Source: Myxococcota bacterium
GTDB lineage: Bacteria > Myxococcota_A > UBA796 > CAJQPC01
Direction of reading: 5' to 3'
DNA length: 46,425 nt
NCBI GenBank assembly: GCA_023150775.1
Contig: JAKLKE010000011.1
Coordinates: forward strand, 1-46,425
The notes under the pieces: generated by a model
The model's input: only the letters and a program-made list of their open reading frames with translations
What the model was told of the DNA's origin: nothing
The model's database searches: none
Part shown: positions 24,194 to 35,095 of the stretch, in pieces
How the letters are laid out: the number at the start of each line of letters is the position of its first letter
How positions within the stretch are numbered: the first letter of the stretch is position 1
Translations under genes and position numbers: made by a program

Positions 24194-25660
24194 TCAGAGC
24201 AGGTCGCGGCGGCGCGACGAGGGCAGAATGTTCATCGCCTCACGGTACTTGGCCACGGTGCGCCGGGCGCAGGACACGCCGCGCGCCTTGAGCAGGTGGG
24301 CGAGCTGCTCATCGGAGAGCGGGCTGTTGGGATCCTCTTTGGCGATGAGCTCCTTGATGTGGTGTTTCACCGCCGCCGAGGCCACGTCTTCGCCGGTCTT
24401 GCTCGTGCTGGAGACGCCTGAGGAGAAGAAGTACTTGAGCTCACGCACCCCTTGGGGGCACTGCATGTATTTGCCCGAGGTGACCCGGGAGACCGTGGAC
24501 TCGTGCACCTCGATCTCTTCAGCCACGTCTTTGAGCACCATCGGCCGCAGATAGGCCTCACCCTTCTCGAAGTACTCCTTCTGGCGATCGACGATGGAGT
24601 GAACGACCTTGTAGATCGTCGACTGGCGCCGATAGATGCTGTTGAGCAGAAACTCTGCGCTCTCTAGCTTCGCCTTGAGGTAACGGCGCTCCTCTTTGGT
24701 GGCCGTGTCGTCGAGGAGCTTCTTATACAGGGGCGAGATGCGCAGCTTGGGCATCCCGTCCTCGTTCAGGGTGATCTTCCACTCGCCGTTGAGCTTCTCG
24801 ACGGTGATGTCGGCGGTGATGAACTGCGGATCCGCGTCGCTGTAGCCGCTGCCCGGGCGCGGCGTGAACTCGTCGCGGAGCATCCGGTGGTACTCGATGA
24901 CGTCCTCGACGTCCATGTCCATCTGCCGGGCGATCTCGTTGTAGTTGCGCTTCTCAAAGCCCTTGAGGTGTTTTTTGATCAGGGTCTCGAAGAAGGGATC
25001 TTCGGGGTACTTCTCTCGCGCCTGGTAGGTCAAGCAGTGCACGAGGTCGTTCGCGCCGCAGCCGATGGGGTCGAGGCCCATGACGACGAGCTGGCCGCCT
25101 TCAGCGTCGTCCATGTCTACCTCAGCCGCCGCGGCCACGTCCGCCAGAGGCATGGCGAGGTAACCGTTGGGGTCGAGGTTGTTGATGATGATCTCGGCGG
25201 CGACGGCCTCTCCATCGGTGCAGCTCTCTAAGCGGAGCTGGTCGTGGAGGTGCTGGTAGAGGCTCGGCGAGGTGGAGTGGGTGGCCTCAAACGAGGGCAG
25301 ATCGTCGTCGCGGCCGCCCCCGCCGCCGCTCTGGTTCCAGCCCTTAAACGCGAAGTGCTCTTGGAGGAGCTTCTCCCAGAAGCCGAGGTCGTTGGGGTCG
25401 GCCCCGGCGGCGAGGTTGCCTTGTTCGGCGGCGTCTTTCTGTAAGGACTGGGCCCGCTCGTTGAGCTTCTGGAGACCGTCGCTCATCTCGTCGTCGACGT
25501 ACACGTCGCCTTCGAGCATGACGTTCTCGGTCATCTCCTCCTGGACCTGCTCCACGAGCTCCAGACGGCTGAGCTGCAGGAGCTTGATCGCCTGCTTGAG
25601 CTGGGGCGTGAGGCTGAGCTGTTGGCGAAGCCCAAGCTCGGGCTTCATCTCAAGACCCAT
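24194..25660 (-). CDS. rpoN: RNA polymerase sigma-54 factor
   Basis: 488 aa. Region I (LRQQLSLTPQLKQAIKLLQL) binds activators, an acidic and Gly-rich region II follows (about 55-130), then the core-binding region, the HTH (VHESTVSRVTSGKYMQCPQG) and the RpoN box ARRTVAKYREAM that contacts the -24 element. Start: ATG 25660, with AAGGA upstream; an ATG four codons later (25648) is also possible. It lies downstream of lptB after 114 nt, the lptB-rpoN order common in proteobacteria. No enhancer-binding activator or clear -24/-12 promoter was found in this window. Confidence 0.96.
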   Translation of the reverse strand: MGLEMKPELGLRQQLSLTPQLKQAIKLLQLSRLELVEQVQEEMTENVMLEGDVYVDDEMSDGLQKLNERAQSLQKDAAEQGNLAAGADPNDLGFWEKLLQEHFAFKGWNQSGGGGGRDDDLPSFEATHSTSPSLYQHLHDQLRLESCTDGEAVAAEIIINNLDPNGYLAMPLADVAAAAEVDMDDAEGGQLVVMGLDPIGCGANDLVHCLTYQAREKYPEDPFFETLIKKHLKGFEKRNYNEIARQMDMDVEDVIEYHRMLRDEFTPRPGSGYSDADPQFITADITVEKLNGEWKITLNEDGMPKLRISPLYKKLLDDTATKEERRYLKAKLESAEFLLNSIYRRQSTIYKVVHSIVDRQKEYFEKGEAYLRPMVLKDVAEEIEVHESTVSRVTSGKYMQCPQGVRELKYFFSSGVSSTSKTGEDVASAAVKHHIKELIAKEDPNSPLSDEQLAHLLKARGVSCARRTVAKYREAMNILPSSRRRDLL

Positions 25661-25774
25661 AAGTTCCTTCTCGTCCGGTCAGGAGCACAACCGAATCTTG
25701 GCACGGATGTTGAATGGAGCACAAGCCCCCTCGGCCATCCATTGTCTGAGGCGCCAAGAACCCCGGGCTGAGGC

Positions 25775-26484
25775 TCAGAAATCGTCGCCGAGCCAGCGCG
25801 CCCGCGCCCGAGGATCCGCCGCGACCTGCTCTACGGGGCCGCGCGTCACGACGCGCCCCTGATCGAGGAGCACCACCTCGTCACAGGCCGAGAGCGCCTC
25901 CCGGGCGGCGTGGTCGGTCAACAACAGGCCGAGGCCTTGGGCGGCGAGGCCGCGAAATCGCCGCACGAGCGCTTGGGTGGCGACGGGATCCACCCCCGCG
26001 AAGGGCTCGTCCAAGAGCAAGACCTGGGGGCGCGTGGCCAAGCAGCGCGCGATGGCGAGGCGCCGACGCTCTCCGCCCGAGAGCCCCGCGGCCTGGGCCT
26101 GGGCGAGCGCGGTCAGCCCGGCGTCCTCCAAGAGCCGATCGGCCTCCGCCGCCGGGGCGCCACGGGCCTCCAGGGGGACGAGGAGCTGCTGGCGCACGGT
26201 GAGCCCGGTGAACAGCGCCGATCCTTGGGGCAAGTAGCCGAGCCCGCGGCGCACTCGCTCGTGGAGCGGCCCGGTGAGCGGGACGCCGTCGAGGGAGATC
26301 TCCCCGGCGTCTTGTTCGAGCAGGCCCACGATGAGGCGAAAGGTCGTCGTCTTGCCCGCGCCGTTGGGCCCGAGCAGGCCGATGACCCGCCCCGGCGGCA
26401 CCTCAAACGACACGTCATCCACCACACGCCGGTCGCCGAGGCGCTTGTGTAGGCCAGACACGACGAGGCCCGGCGGCGGCGGGC

Positions 26485-26488
<4 letters not shown>
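25775..26488 (-). CDS. lptB: LptB, LPS export ABC transporter ATPase
   Basis: 237 aa, normal length. Cytoplasmic ATPase that drives lipopolysaccharide extraction with LptFG. Walker A GPNGAGKTT, Q-loop YLPQGSALF, signature LSGGERRR, Walker B VLLLDEPFAGVD and the H-loop TDHAARE are intact; the unbroken LPQ and DEPFAGVDP patterns favour LptB over other ABC ATPases. It starts with GTG overlapping the lptA/C-like stop by 4 nt (GTGA, 26485-26488). Confidence 0.93.
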
Positions 26489-28823
<2,335 letters not shown>

Positions 28824-29543
28824 CTAAGCCGGTAGTGGCGTGTTGAACAGGGCGCGGACTCGTTCTAGATCTTCAGGGGTGTCTACGGAGGGGCCCGCGG
28901 CGCCGACCAACACCACCCGGACACGCTCGCCGTGCTCCAAGAGCCGGAGCTGCTCCAGGCGCTCGGCGCGCTCCAAGGGGCCGGGTGACCAAGCGCAGAA
29001 GCGCCCGAGGGCGGCGCGGCGGTAGGCGTAGATCCCGATGTGGCGTAAGGCCGGCCCCGAGGAGGGGATCAACGAGCGCGAGAAGTACAAGGCGTCGCCG
29101 CGCTGGTCGGTGACGACCTTCACGACGGAGGGGGTGTGGCGATCGGCCTCGTCGAGGGCCGTGGCCGCCGTGGTGACCTGGACCGCCGGGTCAACAAAGG
29201 GGGCGAGCACCGCCTCGACCACCTCAGGGTCTAAGAGCGGCTCATCGCCCTGCACGTTGACGACGATGGCCGCCTCACGCCCAGAGATGGCCTCCCACAC
29301 CCGATCGCTGCCGCTCGTGTGGTCGGGGCTCGTCATCACGACCTCACCACCAAAGCCGCGCACGACCGAGGCGATACGCTCATCGTCGGTGGCCACAAGC
29401 ACAACGTCCACCCCAGAGACCTTTTGGGCTCGAAGGTGGACGTGGTGGATCATCGGGAGACCGGCGATCTCCACGAGCGCTTTGCCTGGAAGGCGGACGC
29501 TCGCGTAGCGGGAGGGGATGACGATGACCACGGAGGAGGCCAT
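28824..29543 (-). CDS. kdsB: 3-deoxy-manno-octulosonate cytidylyltransferase
   Basis: 239 aa, usual length. Activates Kdo with CTP to CMP-Kdo for the LPS inner core. N-terminal IPSRYASVRLPGKAL, VATDDERIASVV, NVQGDEPLLDPEVV and HIGIYAYRRAAL are family hallmarks. It follows rpsI by 11 nt and precedes pyrG by 30 nt, so it probably rides on the ribosomal protein promoter. Its ribosome site is weak. Confidence 0.95.
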   Translation of the reverse strand: MASSVVIVIPSRYASVRLPGKALVEIAGLPMIHHVHLRAQKVSGVDVVLVATDDERIASVVRGFGGEVVMTSPDHTSGSDRVWEAISGREAAIVVNVQGDEPLLDPEVVEAVLAPFVDPAVQVTTAATALDEADRHTPSVVKVVTDQRGDALYFSRSLIPSSGPALRHIGIYAYRRAALGRFCAWSPGPLERAERLEQLRLLEHGERVRVVLVGAAGPSVDTPEDLERVRALFNTPLPA

Positions 29544-29554
29544 CGTCAGGCCGA

Positions 29555-29950
29555 CTAACGCTTGGAGAACTGGAAGCGCTTACGCGCGCCAGAGCGGCCG
29601 TACTTCTTGCGCTCGACGGTGCGGGAGTCGCGGGTGAGGAACCCAGCCCGCTTCAAGGCGCCGCGGTTGCCGGGGTTGGCCTCGCAGAGCGCGCGGGCGA
29701 GACCCTGACGGATCGCGCCAGCCTGCCCGGCCTTGCCGCCGCCACGAACCGTCACGAAGAGGTCGTAGGTGCCGGTGCTGTCGGTGAGCTCTAAGGGCTG
29801 ACGGAGGACCATCTTGAGCGTCTCACGCTCGAAGTAGGTCTCGACATCCCGCTGGTTGACGGTGATGCGACCGGAGCCGGGACGCAAGAAGATGCGCGCG
29901 GTGGCCTCTTTACGACGGCCGGTGGCGTACCACTGGGGAGAGCTGGCCAT
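29555..29950 (-). CDS. rpsI: Ribosomal protein S9
   Basis: 131 aa from the ATG at 29948-29950, chosen because the family N terminus ([15 protein letters not shown]) begins a few residues later. Frame is open further upstream only by chance. The C terminus ends in the conserved [11 protein letters not shown], whose last residues reach the P-site tRNA. It follows rplM by 19 nt, the universal rplM-rpsI pair. Confidence 0.97.
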   Translation of the reverse strand: MASSPQWYATGRRKEATARIFLRPGSGRITVNQRDVETYFERETLKMVLRQPLELTDSTGTYDLFVTVRGGGKAGQAGAIRQGLARALCEANPGNRGALKRAGFLTRDSRTVERKKYGRSGARKRFQFSKR

Positions 29951-29969
29951 AAACGAAAGCCTCGATCGA

Positions 29970-30404
29970 TCAGACGGTGGCGGGGAAGGTCTGGGGGTTC
30001 TGGGCGACGTGGGGATGCGTCTCGCCCGCGTAGACCTTGAGCTTGTCGAGCATCGCGCGGCCCAGACGGTTCTTGGGGAGCATCCCCTTGACCGCCTCGC
30101 GCACCAGACGATCGGGATCGCTGGCCCGGAGGTTCTTGGCGTTGACCTCCTTGAGATGACCCCAGTAGCCCGTGAACTGGTAGTAGTTCTTCTGCTCGAG
30201 CTTACGCCCGGTGAAGGCCACCTTGTCGGCGTTGACGACGATGACGTAGTCGCCAGTGTCGATGTGGGGGGTGTAGATGGTCTTGTGTTTGCCACGCAGG
30301 ACCGTAGCGATGCGAGACGCCATGCGCCCCAACACCAAGTCGCGAGCGTCGATGACGTACCAGCGATGCTCGACGTCAGCGGGCTTGGCGGAATCCGTGC
30401 TCAT
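29970..30404 (-). CDS. rplM: Ribosomal protein L13
   Basis: 144 aa from the ATG at 30402-30404; the longer in-frame start at 30476 lies inside the promoter and is rejected. [16 protein letters not shown] and [22 protein letters not shown] identify L13. First gene of a likely long operon, with a consensus promoter about 75-100 nt upstream. Confidence 0.97.
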   Translation of the reverse strand: MSTDSAKPADVEHRWYVIDARDLVLGRMASRIATVLRGKHKTIYTPHIDTGDYVIVVNADKVAFTGRKLEQKNYYQFTGYWGHLKEVNAKNLRASDPDRLVREAVKGMLPKNRLGRAMLDKLKVYAGETHPHVAQNPQTFPATV

Positions 30405-30479
30405 GAACTCACCGAGCGTTGATATGACAGGAGGGAGATGAGAGCCCACGCCGAGCGGGGCCGCGAAAAGAGACACCGC

Positions 30480-30508
30480 TACATAAGGAACGGGGTTCGT
30501 GATGTCAA
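30480..30508 (-). promoter_or_regulatory. Promoter of the rplM-rpsI operon
   Basis: On the minus strand, a perfect -35 TTGACA (30503-30508), 17-bp spacer, and -10 TATGTA (30480-30485). Transcription would start near 30473 and give a leader of about 70 nt before rplM. It lies back to back with the gene starting at 30606. Confidence 0.7.
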
Positions 30509-30605
30509 GCCGCAGCCTGCTCCCGACACGTCTGGCGTCGCTGGAGTCGCCCCAAAGGATCGCGCGGGCGCCCTGGACACGATAGCCTTGGGGCCTGGAG
30601 GCTCC

Positions 30606-31229
30606 ATGCCGTCGCCCGCCGAGATGATACGCGCGCTCCTAAGCCAAGGACAGCCGAGCTTGTCCGCCATCGCTCAGGCCTTTGAGGCCCTGGGCCCTGA
30701 CGATCGGGTGGCCGCCACCCGAGGCCTCAACCGGGCCGATCAGCGCCGCCTCTTTGAGCTCGCCGGGACCGGCGCCCCCGCCACCCTGGAGGATCTCGCC
30801 CCGGCGTCGGCGGGCCCGCGCCGCGCCGTGATCCACCACGGCACGAACACCCTGCCCCTGCCCGCCTCCCAGCGCGCGTTCCAGAAACGTTTCGCGCGGC
30901 CTGACGACGGCTCGGCGCGGCTCTTTGGCTACAACGAGGCCCCGACGCGCTGGCTCATCGGCCCGGGCTACTTCGTCACCCACAGCACTGAAGGAGAGGC
31001 CGCCTGGACGCCCCGAGGCGCCATCGTGGTCAACTACTTCCTCATCCCCGACGGCCCCGTGCCCGACGGCTGGCCCCCGGTGATCCCCAACACCCAGGGC
31101 CTTCAGTGGTTCGTCTACAACAAGACCCGGGACTTCATGCGGCGGGTGAGCGACCACCTCACCATCGGCGCCGCCTACAAAGAAGAGAAGGCCCTCGACC
31201 ACTACTTCACTCTGGTCCGCGAGGACTGA
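30606..31229 (+). CDS. Unknown soluble protein
   Basis: 207 aa from the ATG at 30606, preceded by GGAGG with a 4-nt spacer; an earlier in-frame start at 30438 runs through the rplM promoter and is rejected. The N-terminal 65 residues are helical (PSPAEMIRALLSQGQPSLSAIAQAFEALG). The rest, with FGYNEAPTRWLIGPGYFVTHSTEGEAAWTPRGAIVVNYFLIPDG and KEEKALDHYFTLVRED, looks like one conserved globular domain. No signal peptide or membrane segment; I do not recognise the family. It is divergent from the ribosomal operon. Confidence 0.75.
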   Translation: MPSPAEMIRALLSQGQPSLSAIAQAFEALGPDDRVAATRGLNRADQRRLFELAGTGAPATLEDLAPASAGPRRAVIHHGTNTLPLPASQRAFQKRFARPDDGSARLFGYNEAPTRWLIGPGYFVTHSTEGEAAWTPRGAIVVNYFLIPDGPVPDGWPPVIPNTQGLQWFVYNKTRDFMRRVSDHLTIGAAYKEEKALDHYFTLVRED

Positions 31230-31304
31230 GCGCCGTCGTCTTGACGCGGGCCGGGCCTGTGCTAAGACTGGCGCCTTCATCCAACCCCTGCGGAGGTTCG
31301 GCCT

Positions 31305-31631
31305 ATGCCCCCCGACAAGGCGCGGCTCGGAAAGCGCTACACCTGCTTCTCCTGCGGCGCTCATTTTTACGACCTCAACAAGCCTGAGGCGGTCTGTCCG
31401 GCGTGCGGCGCGGATCAGGCAGAGAACCCCAACCCCGATCCTCGTGAGCTGATCCTCGCCAAGTACAAGGGCAAGGGCGGCGCGAAGCCGGCCAAACGTG
31501 AGGCTGAGCCTGAGGAGGACGAGAGCGTGCCTGATGAGGACGAGTTCCTCGACGGCGACGACGAAGAGGACGACGACATGGATCTCCTCGGCGAAGACGA
31601 GGACGAAGAGGTCGAAGAAGAAGAGGACTAA
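31305..31631 (+). CDS. FYDLN-acid zinc-ribbon protein
   Basis: 108 aa. N-terminal zinc ribbon with CFSC (14-17) and CPAC (30-33) around the diagnostic FYDLN motif (20-24), a short basic middle (about 48-66), and a C-terminal tail of about 40 residues that is almost all Asp and Glu. This matches the TIGR02300 FYDLN-acid family, known mainly from alpha- and deltaproteobacteria and without an assigned function. It is followed by a strong bidirectional hairpin. Confidence 0.88.
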   Translation: MPPDKARLGKRYTCFSCGAHFYDLNKPEAVCPACGADQAENPNPDPRELILAKYKGKGGAKPAKREAEPEEDESVPDEDEFLDGDDEEDDDMDLLGEDEDEEVEEEED

Positions 31632-31650
31632 GCCTTCGGGCGAGTCGCAT

Positions 31651-31685
31651 CACGAGGCGCGAGGGTGTCCCCTTCGCGCCTCGTG
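31651..31685. terminator. Bidirectional hairpin between the FYDLN gene and truA
   Basis: Stem of 12 perfect base pairs (31651-31662 with 31674-31685) plus an inner GGG/CCC helix and a TGT loop, with a two-base bulge. It sits in the 71-nt gap between the two convergent stop codons. A T-rich run is only weak (CCTCTCTG), so efficiency as an intrinsic terminator is uncertain. Confidence 0.7.
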
Positions 31686-31702
31686 CCTCTCTGGGGCCCG
31701 CC

Positions 31703-32524
31703 TCACTCGTCGGCGTCTTCAGCTTCGGCGGCTTGGTCATCCTGCGCTGGCGCGCCCGGGATGAGCAGAGACGCCGGATAGTCCACCCGCACCAAGAACA
31801 GGCCCTCCCCCGGCGCCGTTCGCCCGGCCTGCACCCGATCTTTGATCTGGAGCAGCTCCGCGAACCAGCCCGGGCGCTGTTTGCCGCGCCCTACGTCGAC
31901 GAGGGAGCCCACGATGTTGCGCACCATGTGGCGCAAGAAGCCCTCGCCGTAGAGCTCGACGTGCAGCTCATCCTCGACCTGCAGGAGCGCCGCGCGGTGG
32001 ATCGTGCGCACCGAGGTCGCCGCCGAGCAGCCCGAGGCGCGAAAGCTGGTGAAGTCATGGCGCCCGACGAGGCTCCCGAGGGCCTCCCGCATCCCGTCGT
32101 GGTCCAGGGGCCAGCGCACGGGCCAATAGCGCCCTCGGCGCAGGGCCGAGCGGCAGGGCCCGGGCAGGATGACGTAGCGGTAGAGCTTGCCGATGGCGGA
32201 TCGTTGGGCGTGGAAGGCGAGGTTCGCCTCGGCGGCCTCGACGACGGCGATGTCCGCGGGCAAGGTGGCGTTGAGACCGTCGCGGAGCTGCGTCGCATGG
32301 CGGACCCGCGCCGCCCGAAACGAGCAGACCTGCCCCAAGGCGTGAACCCCGGCGTCGGTGCGCCCCGAGGCGATCACCCGCACGGCCTCACCGCCCAACA
32401 CACGGCTCAGGCGCTCCTCCACCACGCTCTGGATGGAGTGGCCCTTGGGCTGACGTTGCCAGCCGGTGTAGGCCGCGCCGTCGTACTCTAAGACGAGCCG
32501 CCAGGTGCGAAGCTCAGCGGTCAA
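31703..32524 (-). CDS. truA: tRNA pseudouridine(38-40) synthase
   Basis: 273 aa. Isomerises uridines 38-40 in the anticodon arm of many tRNAs. The nucleophilic aspartate is in GRTDAGVHA; LEYDGAAYTGWQRQP at the N terminus and FLRHMVRNIVGSLVDVG near the C terminus are family blocks. The last 15 residues are acidic and extra. It begins with a TTG (32522-32524) that overlaps the stop of the upstream gene by 11 nt; no better in-frame start was seen. Confidence 0.94.
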   Translation of the reverse strand: MTAELRTWRLVLEYDGAAYTGWQRQPKGHSIQSVVEERLSRVLGGEAVRVIASGRTDAGVHALGQVCSFRAARVRHATQLRDGLNATLPADIAVVEAAEANLAFHAQRSAIGKLYRYVILPGPCRSALRRGRYWPVRWPLDHDGMREALGSLVGRHDFTSFRASGCSAATSVRTIHRAALLQVEDELHVELYGEGFLRHMVRNIVGSLVDVGRGKQRPGWFAELLQIKDRVQAGRTAPGEGLFLVRVDYPASLLIPGAPAQDDQAAEAEDADE

Positions 32525-34910
32525 CCTTCACGCCGACGGTGAGGGTGTTCCCCGCGAAGGAGAGGCCCTCCGTAGAGAACATGCTGTCACGCCGCCACTC
32601 TACGCTCAGGTAGGTGTCGTCTACGTCCCACACCGCGCCCGCCTCAGACGCGCCGCGCGGGTCCAGCCAGTCGAGGAGCAGGTTCAGGCCTAAGGCGTAG
32701 TGGTAACCAGGCTTGCCGCCGCCCATGGCCTCAAGATCGAAGGGGGAGGTGGGGTCGATGCTGCCCTCACGCTCACGCCAGAGCCAGTAGTCAAGCGCCA
32801 CGGCGCCGTAAGGCACGATGGGCTGGCCGTCGATGAGATCGAGGCGCGCGGTGACGCCGAGGCTGAGCGGCACCAAGGTGAGCTTGGCCTCTTCGCTGCC
32901 TGCAACCCCGTCCGCGGTGACCATCGTGCCCGCCTTCCGCATCGCGCCCATGCCCGCGTCGAGCTGGAGCACGCGGAACGCCTGCAACGAGGCCTGGCCG
33001 TGGATGACGAGCATCGCCCGATCGCCATACACCGACTGAATGTTGGTGTCGGCGAGGCCGAGGCTTGAGACGGAGAGCTGCATACTGCGGTCGAGCACGA
33101 TCTCGCCGTCAGCGTCGCGGTGGCCCTTCACGGGCTCCGCGGCCTGGGCGACCGGCGACAAGGCCAGCCCCAGCGCGGCGAGCAGCCCCGCCTCACGGCG
33201 ACGACGGCGCGTCGCCAAAAGCGCGATGAGCCCAAGGCCCAGCCCCGCGGCGTGAGGGGTCGTAGCGCAAAAGCCGCCCTTTTCGCCCGCCAGATCGGCG
33301 GCGCCAAAGGTCTCAGCGGGGGTGACCTCGTAGATGTCGCTCATGGGGCCTTCCGTATCCGAAGCGTCTACCGCGCGCACGCCCACATAGTAGGTCTGGC
33401 CGTTCGTGAGCCCGGTGATCTCGATCTCTACGGGCTCCGCAGGATCATCGATGGTCAGCGCGATGGGGGAGCTGATCCCGTCATCGGGGCCGCTGTACGC
33501 GGGGCCACCCTCGCTGTAGTCCGCGGCCACAAACGCCGTGGTCGTGAGGTAGATGTCGTAACGCGCGAAGTCCGCGGGGGCGTCACCGGCGAAGGAGACG
33601 ATGATCTTGCCGTCGCCAAAGCCAACCTCGGAGATGTCGGGGGCCACGGGCGGGTTGTCGACGGGCACGTCGAAGGCGGCGCGGCCGACGAGCCCCAACG
33701 AGTCCACGACGATGAACACGCGCTGGTCACCCTCCTCCCAGTCGTCGCCGACGGTGAAGGTGACGTCTACGGCCTCATCCGCGCTCAGCTCGCCCGAGGC
33801 CAGCACCTCACCGTCCACCGCGCCCAGCCGCGCGGTCCAGTCCCCGGCGAGATCGCTCGTGACCTGAAGGCTGACCTGATCCCCGGTGATGTAGGACGCC
33901 GTGGGCGGGTTCACGATCTCCACCCACGGGAGCTCGGTGAAGACGAGCACCTCGCCGGCGCTCGTGGCGGCGAAGAGGTAGTCCCCGGCGTCGGTGAGGC
34001 CGGTCAGCGCGCCGACGGCGCTGAGGTCAAGGGTGGCCAGGGGCTCGCTCGTGACGCCGTAGGTGCCGCTGTCGAAGGGGAACAAGAAGAGGGACGACGC
34101 GCCGTCGTCCGCGAGCGCGAGCCACTCACCCGCGTCGTCGATGGTCAGCGCCGTGCACTCCAAGAGCCCGTCCTCCTCGTCGAGGATGTACTGGAACGGG
34201 TTGATGCCGCCGGAGACCTGGTACCGCACGAGGGCGCCGTCACCGTCGGCCAAGAAGATGCCGTTCGCGTAGACCGCCATGTCTTGAAAGTCAGAGCCCA
34301 AGGCGTCGTTCGGCGCGACGGCGGCGGAGCCCGTGCTGACGTCGATGCGGGAGAGGTTGTTGCTGCCGTGGTTCACGAGCACGTAGCCAGACATGCTCTC
34401 CATGTCTTCGAAGCCCGAGGTGGCGAGCGTCGAGCTGCTCACGGCGCTGGCGCTGAGGTCGGCGGTCATCACGGGCACCACAACAAAGCCCCCATCCTCC
34501 GCAGCGGCGAGCACCCAGAGGGTGTCGTCCTCGACGGCGAGGCCCTGCACGGCGTTGTCGGTGACGGTGACCGCCCCCCAGGTGTCGAGGTCACCATCGG
34601 TGACCTGCACGGCGTTCACCGTGCCATCGGCGCAGCCGAAGTAGAAGACGACGTCCCCCGAGGCCGCGTCTTCAGCGACGGCGAGGCCCGCGGCGCCGCT
34701 GCACACGCCAGCGGTCTGAACGTCCCAGGTCTCGGTGTCGATGATGTCGAGCGCCGTGGAGGAGAGCACCCCGACGTACCGTTCGTCGGAGGAGGACTTG
34801 ATCGTCAGCGCGCCCGTGGCGGTGACGCCGTCGAGGGTGGCGGCGAGGCGAGAAGGGAAAGCCCAGGCTGATCCAGCCCCAAACAAGCCGAAGAGAACGA
34901 TGAGTCCCAT
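32514..34910 (-). CDS. Surface protein: propeller-like/FN3 region, MYXO-CTERM-like tail, then beta-barrel
   Basis: 798 aa in one uninterrupted frame. Signal peptide (1-17, cut after AWA); a propeller-like beta region (about 20-330); Ig-like strands (330-420); a fibronectin type III-like domain (about 424-532, PPVAPDISEVGF ... LTNGQTYYVGVRAVDAS). Then a sorting-type tail: GGFC with Cys548, a hydrophobic stretch (555-567) and RRRRR (568-572). It does not stop there: a second signal-like segment follows (574-590, ending in AQA) and then a beta-strand-rich region (about 605-798) resembling an outer-membrane barrel. It looks like two exported proteins joined. Regulation may involve the palindromes at 35034-35087. 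Family names for the barrel are uncertain. Confidence 0.8.
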   Translation of the reverse strand: MGLIVLFGLFGAGSAWAFPSRLAATLDGVTATGALTIKSSSDERYVGVLSSTALDIIDTETWDVQTAGVCSGAAGLAVAEDAASGDVVFYFGCADGTVNAVQVTDGDLDTWGAVTVTDNAVQGLAVEDDTLWVLAAAEDGGFVVVPVMTADLSASAVSSSTLATSGFEDMESMSGYVLVNHGSNNLSRIDVSTGSAAVAPNDALGSDFQDMAVYANGIFLADGDGALVRYQVSGGINPFQYILDEEDGLLECTALTIDDAGEWLALADDGASSLFLFPFDSGTYGVTSEPLATLDLSAVGALTGLTDAGDYLFAATSAGEVLVFTELPWVEIVNPPTASYITGDQVSLQVTSDLAGDWTARLGAVDGEVLASGELSADEAVDVTFTVGDDWEEGDQRVFIVVDSLGLVGRAAFDVPVDNPPVAPDISEVGFGDGKIIVSFAGDAPADFARYDIYLTTTAFVAADYSEGGPAYSGPDDGISSPIALTIDDPAEPVEIEITGLTNGQTYYVGVRAVDASDTEGPMSDIYEVTPAETFGAADLAGEKGGFCATTPHAAGLGLGLIALLATRRRRREAGLLAALGLALSPVAQAAEPVKGHRDADGEIVLDRSMQLSVSSLGLADTNIQSVYGDRAMLVIHGQASLQAFRVLQLDAGMGAMRKAGTMVTADGVAGSEEAKLTLVPLSLGVTARLDLIDGQPIVPYGAVALDYWLWREREGSIDPTSPFDLEAMGGGKPGYHYALGLNLLLDWLDPRGASEAGAVWDVDDTYLSVEWRRDSMFSTEGLSFAGNTLTVGVKVDR

Positions 34911-35033
34911 TCATACACCCAGGAGAAGCGCCGGAGCTGGATCAGCGGGCTGTCGAGCCCACCTCTGCAAGCAGTATGCCATGTTTCCGCCGTCACGGAG
35001 GCCCCCGGCGCGGGCCTTGGGGGCGGTGAGGGC

Positions 35034-35087
35034 TGACAAACTGTCACCTCAACCGGAGCCCTGTCAGTCGAGCCCGACAAGCTGTCA
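35034..35087. promoter_or_regulatory. Array of TGACA/TGTCA elements upstream of the surface protein gene
   Basis: Two palindromes, TGACAaacTGTCA (35034-35046) and CGACAagcTGTCA (35075-35087), have centres 41 bp apart, with a third CTGTCA half-site at 35061 midway. CTGTCA thus recurs at 20-21 bp steps, near two helical turns. The array is 124-177 bp upstream of the gene starting at 34910. Likely a cooperative regulator site; the second palindrome also lies in the loop of the hairpin at 35070-35095. Confidence 0.35.
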
Positions 35088-35095
35088 TCGGGCTC
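35070..35095 (-). terminator. Hairpin at the end of the asd-like gene
   Basis: Perfect 8-bp stem GAGCCCGA/TCGGGCTC (35070-35077 and 35088-35095) with a 10-nt loop; it overlaps the TGA stop (35094-35096). It marks the likely end of the rpsB-to-asd-like transcript, though there is no T tract. Confidence 0.45.

Noticed and set aside
33120-34871. Plus-strand 583-codon open frame
   Set aside because: Antisense shadow of the surface protein; no domain, biased composition.
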